In this document: positions 50,806-57,327 of the stretch, one piece after another
How the letters are laid out: every line of letters starts with the position of its first letter
Position numbering within the stretch: position 1 is the stretch's first letter
DNA from: Maricurvus nonylphenolicus
GTDB lineage: Bacteria; Pseudomonadota; Gammaproteobacteria; Pseudomonadales; Cellvibrionaceae
DNA length: 64,000 bases
Direction: 5' to 3'
Assembly: GCF_042854845.1 (NCBI RefSeq)
Contig: NZ_AP031498.1
Location: 2,790,001-2,854,000, forward strand
The notes under the pieces: model-generated
Databases searched by the model: none
The model's input: the letters and a program-made list of their open reading frames with translations, nothing else
Told to the model about the DNA's origin: nothing
Made by a program: the position numbers and the translations under genes

Positions 50806-50835
50806 GCCCCGGCCGCCCAGCCGGGGCTTTTTTTT
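50806..50835 (+). terminator. Rho-independent terminator after Q
   Basis: GCCCCGGC and GCCGGGGC form an 8-bp stem with a 6-nt loop, followed by eight T. The stop codon of the convergent cargo gene (50834-50836) lies at the end of the T-run. Confidence 0.9.
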
Positions 50836-51664
50836 AGATTGTAACCATATGCAAGAACTGGTTATTTCTGATGTATGAAATGACCTTGTCTCGGTCTACT
50901 TCTGGATTCATGGTTATGAACCAATCAAAACTTTCAACTCGTATTGGTCCCGCACCAAGATCACTAAGATCAAGAACAATCTCTTTCGTTTCTTTATCTG
51001 TCAACGTGGTTGCAAGCTTGACATGAATAGTAGACTTATCATCCGTCGATATTATCGAACGAGAATACCTACCTGATCTTGTAGAGCTAACCAAAGACAG
51101 TTTTCTTTCAAAGGAATTGAGTCTGTCTATTAAATAACCTTGAAGGTCATTACCAGGGTGAATATCCTTCATTACCTTCGTGGTAACAGCTCTGTAGACA
51201 GGGTTGTCAGGCTCAGAGTCCTTGAGAGCTTCAGCGGCCATTTTTTCAAGTTGGGGCTTTAATATTTCAACTCCAGCCATATCGTCACGATAAAAGATAG
51301 TTCTCTCATCTGAGATGTCGAAAGGAAGTTGCGTTCCCTCCTCTGCAAGCGATACTACAGGCAGTCGCGCCGCATGCCTTACAGCCAATTCATACATGAC
51401 ATTTGGGTTTAATGTAGTGAGGTTAGCTATAACGAGATCATCGTTCAGAATGTGCTCAAGTACTTGGCCTGTAATAGAGCCCATAGTTTCAATCCTGTGA
51501 GCCACCACGACTTCCAGTCCTAGGGATTCACATACCGGCTCAATCACCGAATCAATTAAACCATCAGCAGACCGCCTGACGTCGGTCCCATCACCACCTA
51601 TCGGCGTTACAACAAAGCATTTGTTTTCTCCGTTGCTTTTCTTCGCCTGGTCCTTTTTAGCCAT
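50834..51664 (-). CDS. cargo protein with nucleoside deoxyribosyltransferase-like (DRHyd/TIR-like) domain
   Basis: A 276-residue protein not part of the P2 core. Residues 15-130 have the pattern CFVVTPIG (16-23), DLVIANLTTLNPNVMYELAVRHA (76-98) and LPFDIS (113-118) of the nucleoside 2-deoxyribosyltransferase-like superfamily. E92 in the YEL motif corresponds to the family's catalytic glutamate. Residues 130-276 are a separate, unrecognised domain. Such domains cleave nucleotides or NAD-like molecules and recur in prokaryotic immune systems. AAAGGGG precedes the ATG. The position between Q and cos and the CI-operator-like sequence upstream suggest a lysogenic-conversion (moron) gene. The activity is inferred. 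Confidence 0.75.
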   Translation of the reverse strand: MAKKDQAKKSNGENKCFVVTPIGGDGTDVRRSADGLIDSVIEPVCESLGLEVVVAHRIETMGSITGQVLEHILNDDLVIANLTTLNPNVMYELAVRHAARLPVVSLAEEGTQLPFDISDERTIFYRDDMAGVEILKPQLEKMAAEALKDSEPDNPVYRAVTTKVMKDIHPGNDLQGYLIDRLNSFERKLSLVSSTRSGRYSRSIISTDDKSTIHVKLATTLTDKETKEIVLDLSDLGAGPIRVESFDWFITMNPEVDRDKVISYIRNNQFLHMVTI

Positions 51665-51760
51665 TACAACCCCTTTATTAATAAATCCCTAAATCCTAAT
51701 AGATAATACCTTAAACCCGCCTGAGACCCCACCAGAAAGCACCATCCCCCGAGCTCCGCA

Positions 51761-51779
51761 GTCTACCCCCCGCCACGCC
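51761..51779 (-). other. candidate cos site
   Basis: On the minus strand this reads GGCGTGGCGGGG followed by GGTAGAC. From memory, the P2 19-nt cohesive end begins GGCGAGGCGGGG and that of phage 186 begins GGCGTGGCGGGG, so the first 12 nt match 186 exactly and P2 at 11 of 12. The remaining 7 nt differ. The position beyond Q in a non-coding stretch is where P2 has cos. Confidence 0.5.
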
Positions 51780-51951
51780 TGCGGGCTAAACAGTGCGAAT
51801 TTTATGCAACTGCCCAAATGGCCGAAGCCCCCAGCACACATGATGGTCAATGTAGTCAATGGGGTTGCAGGTTTTATGCGATTCGCTGCAAACGCATGCA
51901 CCTTAAATTAAGCAGATTCAGGCCCCACCTACCCCCCCTAATTTCTGGGCT

Positions 51952-52224
51952 GGTAATTTTGGTAATCGTAAATCAGATGGACACCTAACCTATTGATTTA
52001 TAAGGATTTAAGTAATTACCTATATATGGTGATCTATGGTAATTCAAAAGGTAATCCACTATTAACTCTTTGTTTTTAAAGGAGTTTTTATTTTTTATAT
52101 ATTACCTTTACTAAAGTAATTCGATTACTCATAGATTACTATCTGATTACCCTTCTGCAATCCAACAAAGCCCCGTAAAAACAGGGAGTTAGAGCCAATC
52201 CCCCAAGAAGTTACCATTGTTACC
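51952..52224. repeat. cluster of GGTAAT/ATTACC motifs
   Basis: Exact GGTAAT at 51952, 51961, 52038 and 52050; exact ATTACC at 52015, 52101 and 52146; related GTTACC at 52210 and 52219. Most direct copies lie left and most inverted copies right, around an AT-rich centre near 52085. The spacing is irregular. It could be protein-binding iterons (replication, packaging or recombination). Confidence 0.5.
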
Positions 52225-52307
52225 GTTTCAGAAGCCCCCCACCTATTTTGAGCCAAGCCTCGCACGCGTACGGGCGCACACGCGTATATATCGCTAACGC
52301 TCACACT

Positions 52308-52328
52308 ATTGGGACCAATCTGGGACTG
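52308..52328 (+). other. putative integrase arm-type site near attR
   Basis: ATTGGGACC ... TCTGGGACTG, matching 16562-16582 at 20 of 21 positions. It lies 80 bp inside the attR core. Confidence 0.6.
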
Positions 52329-52407
52329 ATATACAGTCCCCGGCCAATGCTTTAGAATAGAACCCCCTTGATACTACTGGGCTGTAGCCTGCAGGGCATA
52401 TTTTGAT

Positions 52408-52435
52408 AGGGTTCGAATCCCTGCCCCACCGCCAT
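52408..52435 (+). other. attR core (28-bp direct repeat, copy 2)
   Basis: Identical to 16480-16507. It represents the original 3' end of the host tRNA-Ser, displaced by the prophage, and is followed by the original tRNA terminator. Confidence 0.95.
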
Positions 52436-52442
52436 CATTCCT

Positions 52443-52471
52443 AAAAGGCTCCGCACTGCGGGGCCTTTTTT
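52443..52471 (+). terminator. original host tRNA-Ser terminator
   Basis: AAAAGGCTCCGC and GCGGGGCCTTTT pair around ACT, followed by T. It is now separated from the tRNA by the prophage. Confidence 0.85.
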
Positions 52472-52568
52472 GTATCTGGCTCCCTTACTCAGCCAAAAGT
52501 ATCAAAACCCCCACAAAAACAATGGGTTAGCCATAAACGAAATTTAACAATTCCCAGCGCTATTCACC

Positions 52569-52597
52569 TTGGCTTTTTCCATAGCCCTTTGTATGAT
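52569..52597 (+). promoter_or_regulatory. predicted promoter of the BI-1 family gene
   Basis: The -35 TTGGCT (52569-52574), a 17-bp spacer and the -10 TATGAT (52592-52597) lie 42 bp upstream of the ATG. Confidence 0.55.
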
Positions 52598-52639
52598 TAA
52601 CCCAAACTCGGAATTGGTAGCCATCAACGGAGATTGACT

Positions 52640-53299
52640 ATGCAAGAGATTTACAACGCCTCAACAACCGAACAAGAGGTCTCACAATTACAGGTCAGCA
52701 AGGTACTGCGTAATACTTACGCTCTACTGGCCATGACCATTGCCTTCAGTGCAATCACGGCGGTTATCTCCATGGCCGTTAACGCCCCTTACATGGGCCT
52801 GTGGATGTTACTGCCTTACTTTATCTGCCTGTTTATGGTCGAGAAAACCAAAAATAGCGCTGCAGGCCTATTCTGGGTATTCGCCCTGACCGGCTGGATG
52901 GGCTTCACTCTGGGCCCCATTCTTAGCTTCTATATTGGCATGTCCGGCATCGAGCCTGTCCTGACAGCCCTGGGCGGAACCGCACTGATCTTCTTCGGCC
53001 TGTCAGCCTACGTTCTGATCACCCGTAAAGATCTGAGCTTTATGACTGGCTTCCTGATGACCGGTATCCTGGTTGCTTTCGTAGCCGGTATTGCCAACGT
53101 CTTCCTTGGCATTGCAGGTCTGGGCCTGGCAGTAAGCTGCATGTTCTTACTACTGTCTTCCGGTCTGATCATGTGGCAAACCAGCCAAATCATTCACGGC
53201 GGTGAAACTAACTATATTTCAGCAACAGTGACCCTGTACGTAATGATCTACAATCTGTTCACTATCCTGCTGAGCTTCCTGGGTGGCAGCGACGAATAA
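52640..53299 (+). CDS. Bax inhibitor-1/YccA family membrane protein
   Basis: A 219-residue integral membrane protein with seven hydrophobic segments, of the BI-1/YccA (TMBIM) family. In bacteria YccA interacts with FtsH, and other members conduct Ca2+/H+; the role here is inferred. The start ATG 52640 has GGAG 7 nt upstream; an in-frame TTG lies 6 bp before it. It carries the family segment VLRNTYALLAMTIAFSAI near the N-terminus and a C-terminal MIYNLFTILLSFLGG. It is first after the prophage and is followed by a terminator. Confidence 0.92.
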   Translation: MQEIYNASTTEQEVSQLQVSKVLRNTYALLAMTIAFSAITAVISMAVNAPYMGLWMLLPYFICLFMVEKTKNSAAGLFWVFALTGWMGFTLGPILSFYIGMSGIEPVLTALGGTALIFFGLSAYVLITRKDLSFMTGFLMTGILVAFVAGIANVFLGIAGLGLAVSCMFLLLSSGLIMWQTSQIIHGGETNYISATVTLYVMIYNLFTILLSFLGGSDE

Positions 53300-53315
53300 T
53301 ATCGCTCCACTCACG

Positions 53316-53343
53316 AAAAAGCCCCGCTCTGCGGGGCTTTTTT
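53316..53343 (+). terminator. Rho-independent terminator after the BI-1 gene
   Basis: AAAAAGCCCCGC and GCGGGGCTTTTT form a 12-bp stem with a 3-nt loop, followed by more T. Confidence 0.92.
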
Positions 53344-53383
53344 ATTTTTATCAATTGCCCGTCAAGCCTGTTAAAATCCTTGC

Positions 53384-53770
53384 ATGAAATTCTCCATCGC
53401 CATTTACGCCGCCCCAGGCCAGCAAGCCGCCTATTCAGCCTTACGATTTGCCCAAAGCGTTATCGATCAAGGCCACAGCATTTACCGGCTGTTTTTCTAT
53501 GCCGACGGCGTGCATAACAGCACCAAACTGGCCAGCCCTCCCCAGGATGAGATTCACCTACCCGACCAGTGGCAAGCTTTCATCCAGGACCACAACCTTG
53601 ATGCTGTGGTATGCATTGCGGCTGCACTGAGACGCGGTATCCTCGATCAAACCGAGGCTGACCGCTATGAAAAAGATGCAAACAACCTGCAAGCAGGTTT
53701 TGAACTCTCAGGACTGGGCCAGCTGGTAGATGCCGCCGTGCACTCAGATCGCATTATTACGTTCGGGTAA
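53384..53770 (+). CDS. tusD: sulfurtransferase complex subunit TusD
   Basis: A cytosolic DsrE-family protein of 128 residues. C77 (VVCIAAALRRG) is the sulfur-carrying cysteine. It receives persulfide from TusA and passes it to TusE, then to MnmA for tRNA s2U34. It is first of a compact tusD-C-B-E operon (gaps of 5, 16 and 6 bp). Confidence 0.95.
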   Translation: MKFSIAIYAAPGQQAAYSALRFAQSVIDQGHSIYRLFFYADGVHNSTKLASPPQDEIHLPDQWQAFIQDHNLDAVVCIAAALRRGILDQTEADRYEKDANNLQAGFELSGLGQLVDAAVHSDRIITFG

Positions 53771-53775
53771 GAGAA

Positions 53776-54135
53776 ATGAGCAAGAAGTTATTATTTCATT
53801 TTACTGCAGCGCCCTATGGCTCCACCCGCGCCAAGGATGCCCTTGATGCCGTACTGGCAGCCTCGGCCTACGAGCAAGATATCAGCCTGCTTTTCAGCGG
53901 CGACGGTGTTTTCCAACTTCTGAACACACAAGACGGACATGCCGCAGAGCAAAAAAACCTGGCTTCACTACTCAGTGTTTTTCCCATGTATGACATTGAA
54001 AAAATTTTTGTTCAAGCCAGCGCCCTTTCACAACGCCAACTAAACCTTGAGCAATTGGCCGTAGACAGCCAACCACTTACCGACACAGAAGTGGCTGCCC
54101 TTATGGATCAGCAAGACAGCCTTTTTAGCTTTTAA
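53776..54135 (+). CDS. tusC: sulfurtransferase complex subunit TusC
   Basis: A 119-residue DsrF-type subunit. It starts MSKKLLFHFTAAPYGSTRAKDALDAVLA, has LLFSGDGVFQLL, and forms the TusBCD hexamer with its neighbours. A Shine-Dalgarno (AGAGAA) lies in the 5-bp gap region after tusD. Confidence 0.94.
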   Translation: MSKKLLFHFTAAPYGSTRAKDALDAVLAASAYEQDISLLFSGDGVFQLLNTQDGHAAEQKNLASLLSVFPMYDIEKIFVQASALSQRQLNLEQLAVDSQPLTDTEVAALMDQQDSLFSF

Positions 54136-54151
54136 ATTTGTAACCCATACC

Positions 54152-54463
54152 ATGACTACCTCAACTCTGCATACGGTTAGCAAATCGCCATTTCAATCAA
54201 ATTTGCTTGCCGACTGCCTGAATGTGGCGCAAGCCTCTCAATCCATTGTACTACTCGAAGATGGCGTATACGGAGTGCTGGCCTCATCACCAACTAATGA
54301 AAAACTCGCGGAGTTTATCAATGCCGGAGGCCATGTATTTGCCCTCGATATCGATTTGGCAGCCAGGGGCATAAGTACACAGTACGATAAAATCACGCCA
54401 CTGGATTACAACCGCTTTGTAGAGCTTTGCACGCAACACAACCCCATTCAAAGCTGGTATTAA
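54152..54463 (+). CDS. tusB: sulfurtransferase complex subunit TusB
   Basis: A 103-residue DsrH-type subunit, the smallest of the TusBCD complex. STLHTVSKSPFQSNLLADCL at the start and VLLEDGVYGVLA in the middle are typical. It has no active-site cysteine in the TusD position. Confidence 0.92.
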   Translation: MTTSTLHTVSKSPFQSNLLADCLNVAQASQSIVLLEDGVYGVLASSPTNEKLAEFINAGGHVFALDIDLAARGISTQYDKITPLDYNRFVELCTQHNPIQSWY

Positions 54464-54469
54464 TTCGCC

Positions 54470-54802
54470 ATGTCTCTCGACATCAACAACAAAAGCATCG
54501 CCACAGACAAGGATGGCTACCTAAAAGATCTCAACGATTGGGATACCGATATAGCGCAAGCATTGGCAAACGGTGAAGATATAGAGCTTAGCGAGGCTCA
54601 CTGGGAAGTGATTTGGTTGCTGAGGGAATTTTACCAAGAGTTCGAACTTTCCCCGGCCATGCGCGTACTGGTAAAACAAGTCGGCAATAAATTAGGCAAA
54701 GATAAGGGGCGCAGTATTTATCTTATGCAGCTGTTTCCGCCTTCACCGGCAAAAGTAGCCGCAAAAATTGCTGGCCTGCCGCGACCCACTAACTGCCTGT
54801 AA
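54470..54802 (+). CDS. tusE: sulfur relay protein TusE/DsrC
   Basis: A 110-residue protein with the invariant penultimate cysteine in the C-terminal arm (GLPRPTNCL, C109), which carries sulfur from TusBCD to MnmA. DKDGYLKDLNDWDTDIAQ and HWEVIWLLREFYQEF are family segments. Only one conserved C-terminal cysteine is present, which fits the TusE rather than the dissimilatory DsrC role. Confidence 0.95.
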   Translation: MSLDINNKSIATDKDGYLKDLNDWDTDIAQALANGEDIELSEAHWEVIWLLREFYQEFELSPAMRVLVKQVGNKLGKDKGRSIYLMQLFPPSPAKVAAKIAGLPRPTNCL

Positions 54803-54813
54803 AAATACTTAGA

Positions 54814-55221
54814 CTACTCGCCCAAATGCACAATCACCTTGCGGCGGCCCGCATGATGGCGGTGCTCCCACAAAAAAATCCCCTGCCAGGTCCCCAGTGC
54901 TAACTGCCCATCCACAACAGGCACCGACAGGGAAACCGCTGTTAGGGCGCTTTTAATATGTGCCGGCATATCATCAGGCCCTTCGAGGGTATGGGTGTAC
55001 AAGGCATCATTTTCTGGTACCAAACGATTTAGCCATGCCTCCAAATCAACCCTGGCACTGGGATCATAATTTTCCTGAATTAGCAGACTTGCAGAAGTAT
55101 GCTGGATAAACAGCGTACACAGCCCCTCATTAATAGCCGATCGATCAACCGCTTTATGAACGTGCGGCGTAATATCAAGCAACCCCTGACGGCTAACAGC
55201 AACATCAAATTGTGTAATCAT
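54814..55221 (-). CDS. YjbQ family protein (secondary thiamine-phosphate synthase family)
   Basis: A 135-residue trimeric beta-fold protein of the UPF0047/YjbQ family. IQHTSASLLIQENYDPSARVDLEAWLNRL and LALGTWQGIFLWEHRHHAGRRKV are diagnostic. E. coli YjbQ can replace ThiE in vivo when overproduced; its natural role is unknown. It is convergent with tusE. Confidence 0.92.
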   Translation of the reverse strand: MITQFDVAVSRQGLLDITPHVHKAVDRSAINEGLCTLFIQHTSASLLIQENYDPSARVDLEAWLNRLVPENDALYTHTLEGPDDMPAHIKSALTAVSLSVPVVDGQLALGTWQGIFLWEHRHHAGRRKVIVHLGE

Positions 55222-55311
55222 ATATCTACCTAAAAAAATCGCGCCTAAACGTTAAGGTGGTAACTACCCCAGCGCTATAGACGCGACCTTAAAAAGCTTA
55301 AGCCTGCGGGT

Positions 55312-55800
55312 TTATTCTGGCATTGATAGAGCCTGGCTTGAAACAATCACACCGTTATTGTCGGCATAGATAAATTCACCCGGTGTAAATGTCACACCAC
55401 CAAAGGTAACCTCAACATTCAAATCACCCAAACCACGCTTTTCTGTTTTCATTGGATGAGAACCCAGTGCCTGAACGCCTAAATCAAGCTCAGCAATGGC
55501 ATCAACATCACGAATACAGCCATACATAATGATGCCTTCCCAGTCATTGGCAACAGCCTTTTCAGCCAACATATCACCCAGACATGCACGACGGAAAGAG
55601 CCACCCGCATCAACAACCAGCACTTTACCTTTACCCGGCTCGGCGACCTGCTCACGCACCAGAGAATTATCCTCAAAGCACTTGATGGTTACGATTTCAC
55701 CACCAAAGGAAGGACGACCACCAAAATTCACGAACATAGGCTCAACAACACGCACCAGCTCAGGGTATGCATCACAGAGATCCGGGGTTAAATATTCCAT
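55312..55800 (-). CDS. rraA: ribonuclease E activity regulator RraA
   Basis: A 162-residue trimeric protein that binds RNase E and lowers its activity. FVNFGGRPSFGGEIVTIKCFEDNSLV and VDAGGSFRRACLGDMLAE are typical. The same fold includes class II aldolases, but the context and length favour RraA. Its target RNase E is encoded at 13324-16269 in the same window. Confidence 0.93.
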   Translation of the reverse strand: MEYLTPDLCDAYPELVRVVEPMFVNFGGRPSFGGEIVTIKCFEDNSLVREQVAEPGKGKVLVVDAGGSFRRACLGDMLAEKAVANDWEGIIMYGCIRDVDAIAELDLGVQALGSHPMKTEKRGLGDLNVEVTFGGVTFTPGEFIYADNNGVIVSSQALSMPE

Positions 55801-55823
55801 AAAACAGCCTTAATGATTTGAGA

Positions 55824-56129
55824 TTATAAATACACACCAATGGTCTGCCCCTCATAGGCAGGCATCAGTTTAGAAAGCCCTTGTTTGCAGCCCGACCTAT
55901 GGGGTGCACCTGTTCTTAACGAAAACTCTATTCCATGCATTGGGCAACGAATAATATCACCGCTGACAGTCGCAAACGTCAGTGGTGCATCAGCATGTGG
56001 GCATCGATTTTCCAACAGATAACTTTGATCATCACTGTGTATTAACAGCAGCTCACGACCCTCAACACGAAAAACCCTTTGGTAGCCTTCACGTAGTTGA
56101 TGTAGCTTCTCTAGCGGATAATAAGTCAC
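55824..56129 (-). CDS. Rieske [2Fe-2S] ferredoxin-like protein
   Basis: A 101-residue soluble Rieske protein. The cluster ligands are C43-x-H45 and C62-x2-H65 (NRCPHADAPL, RCPMHGIEFS). This is a single-domain ferredoxin of the NirD/BphF type. It follows and overlaps by 41 bp an alpha/beta-hydrolase-fold gene, so the two are probably translated together. The redox partner is unknown. Confidence 0.9.
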   Translation of the reverse strand: MTYYPLEKLHQLREGYQRVFRVEGRELLLIHSDDQSYLLENRCPHADAPLTFATVSGDIIRCPMHGIEFSLRTGAPHRSGCKQGLSKLMPAYEGQTIGVYL

Positions 56130-57054
56130 TGTCTTGCCCTCTGGATGAACATTCCATATTTAGCCTTGCCAGCAACAACTGACAGACAACATCAACCTCA
56201 TCACTCGCATGCAGGTGCAAACAACCTGCCATGCCATTCAGTTTGTCGGAGAGACTCTTATTTTCACCTATTATTCGCTGCAACTTTTTATTCTGCAAGA
56301 CAAACTCAGCCTCCGATCCCAACCAATGCAAAGGAATACCAGAGCTCCCCAACTGAGACCAAAAATCCTTTCCAAGTGACATCCCTAACGATGCAAAAAG
56401 CGTTTGCTCTGCACGGTGCATAGCCACAAGCTGCGCTGATTCAGGTTCTGGTCCCCGGTCAGATTGGCGATGATAACCACGCAGCAACAGTTTCTGCAGT
56501 TGACCGACAAATGGTAACTTCATCCATCCAGGCACAGCCCAAGGGCTGCCAAGACCAATAACCGCCAACGCGGACTCCTGCAATAAAGAACCAGAAGCCA
56601 GCGCGAACAGCAAACTGGTCACACCTTCATTATGACCAAGCCAATAAGGCTTTGTACCGGTCTTTTCCGCCACAAAGGCATTTACGGCAGGAATATCGTA
56701 GCGCGCATAATCCAATAGCGAGTTATCAGCATAGTGCTGATTTACAGGAGAAAGTCCATGCCCTCTAGCCTCCATTAACCAGACATCGAAATGGTCCAAC
56801 AACCGGGTCGCAACCCCCTCGCCTTGTGGGCTATACCAAAAATAACGATTTTGGTAACTACCATGCAATAAAATCAGTGCAGGCCTGGGCGCCTGATCAG
56901 ACTTAATATCCATGGGCACAAGATGCGTAACCGCAATCTCAACCTGTTTATCAGGGCTGTTATTGGGCTTTATTAGATAGGTATCTTCCGTGCACGTCCC
57001 TAGCACTTCCGCGCGCATTAAACGTACGGGAAATAAGCGGCTACTGCTCTTCAC
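56089..57054 (-). CDS. alpha/beta-hydrolase-fold protein with an atypical nucleophile position
   Basis: A 321-residue protein. The oxyanion region ILLHGSYQNRYFWY, the strand VWLMEARGHGLS and the nucleophile elbow are clear. The elbow reads G140-H-N-E-G144 where active enzymes have GxSxG, so Asn142 replaces the catalytic serine. It may be non-hydrolytic or use another residue. No signal peptide is seen. It is upstream of the Rieske gene, with which it overlaps by 41 bp. Confidence 0.85.
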   Translation of the reverse strand: MKSSSRLFPVRLMRAEVLGTCTEDTYLIKPNNSPDKQVEIAVTHLVPMDIKSDQAPRPALILLHGSYQNRYFWYSPQGEGVATRLLDHFDVWLMEARGHGLSPVNQHYADNSLLDYARYDIPAVNAFVAEKTGTKPYWLGHNEGVTSLLFALASGSLLQESALAVIGLGSPWAVPGWMKLPFVGQLQKLLLRGYHRQSDRGPEPESAQLVAMHRAEQTLFASLGMSLGKDFWSQLGSSGIPLHWLGSEAEFVLQNKKLQRIIGENKSLSDKLNGMAGCLHLHASDEVDVVCQLLLARLNMECSSRGQDSDLLSAREATSTT

Positions 57055-57327
57055 TAAGTATTCTCACCCCAAATGGCCAACTTACTACGTCCAACTTTTC
57101 TACAATTGAATAGACAAACCCTGAATATAAAAGAGTATAAAGGGTTCTGCTTTACAAACTGGCAAAATTGGCGACTTTTTAAGGGGGCGCATTATACGCA
57201 CATTGAGGCAATTTGATGACAAGCCAATACAGCAGTATTTAAGGTGACCACTAAAGCATGGAAAAATCAGCGATATGCCCCTAAAATGCCGCGCCTAACT
57301 CCAGTGCATACAACCCCAGGATCATTG

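Larger units (their letters stand above)
51665..52407. other. non-coding right end of the prophage
   Basis: This 743-bp segment has no supportable gene. It contains, in order: the upstream region of the cargo gene with a CCTAAATCC sequence (51688-51696), a GC-rich stretch with the candidate cos (51761-51779), a run of GGTAAT/ATTACC motifs (51952-52224), and an arm-type repeat (52308-52328) before attR. A 70-codon frame on the minus strand (51689-51901) overlaps the cos candidate and looks spurious. Confidence 0.7.
16480..52435. mobile_element. P2-family prophage integrated in tRNA-Ser
   Basis: A temperate myovirus prophage of about 36 kb bounded by a perfect 28-bp direct repeat (16480-16507 and 52408-52435). 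It carries an integrase beside attL, a CI/CII-type lysogeny region, a primase-helicase, a lysis cassette and a full P2-type set of structural genes (D, U, T, E/E', FII, FI, G, H, I, J, W, V, S, R, X, L, M, N, O, P, Q). No structural gene looks broken, so it may be inducible. In virion order, from the putative cos: right-end non-coding segment, attP, int, early genes, lysogeny switch, tail, lysis, head, P/Q, cargo gene, cos. Confidence 0.96.

Noticed and set aside
50834..51664. Considered as a P2 old or tin homologue
   Set aside because: It has neither the ATPase/Toprim architecture of Old nor similarity to Tin that I can recognise; the deoxyribosyltransferase-like motif is clear instead.
51689..51901. 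70-codon minus-strand frame at the prophage right end
   Set aside because: It overlaps the candidate cos and the cargo-gene promoter region and has no domain.
16480..52435. CRISPR array or integron attC array
   Set aside because: The small-gene run has repeated TGTAC junctions but no regular repeat-spacer pattern and no attC-like GTTRRRY hairpins.
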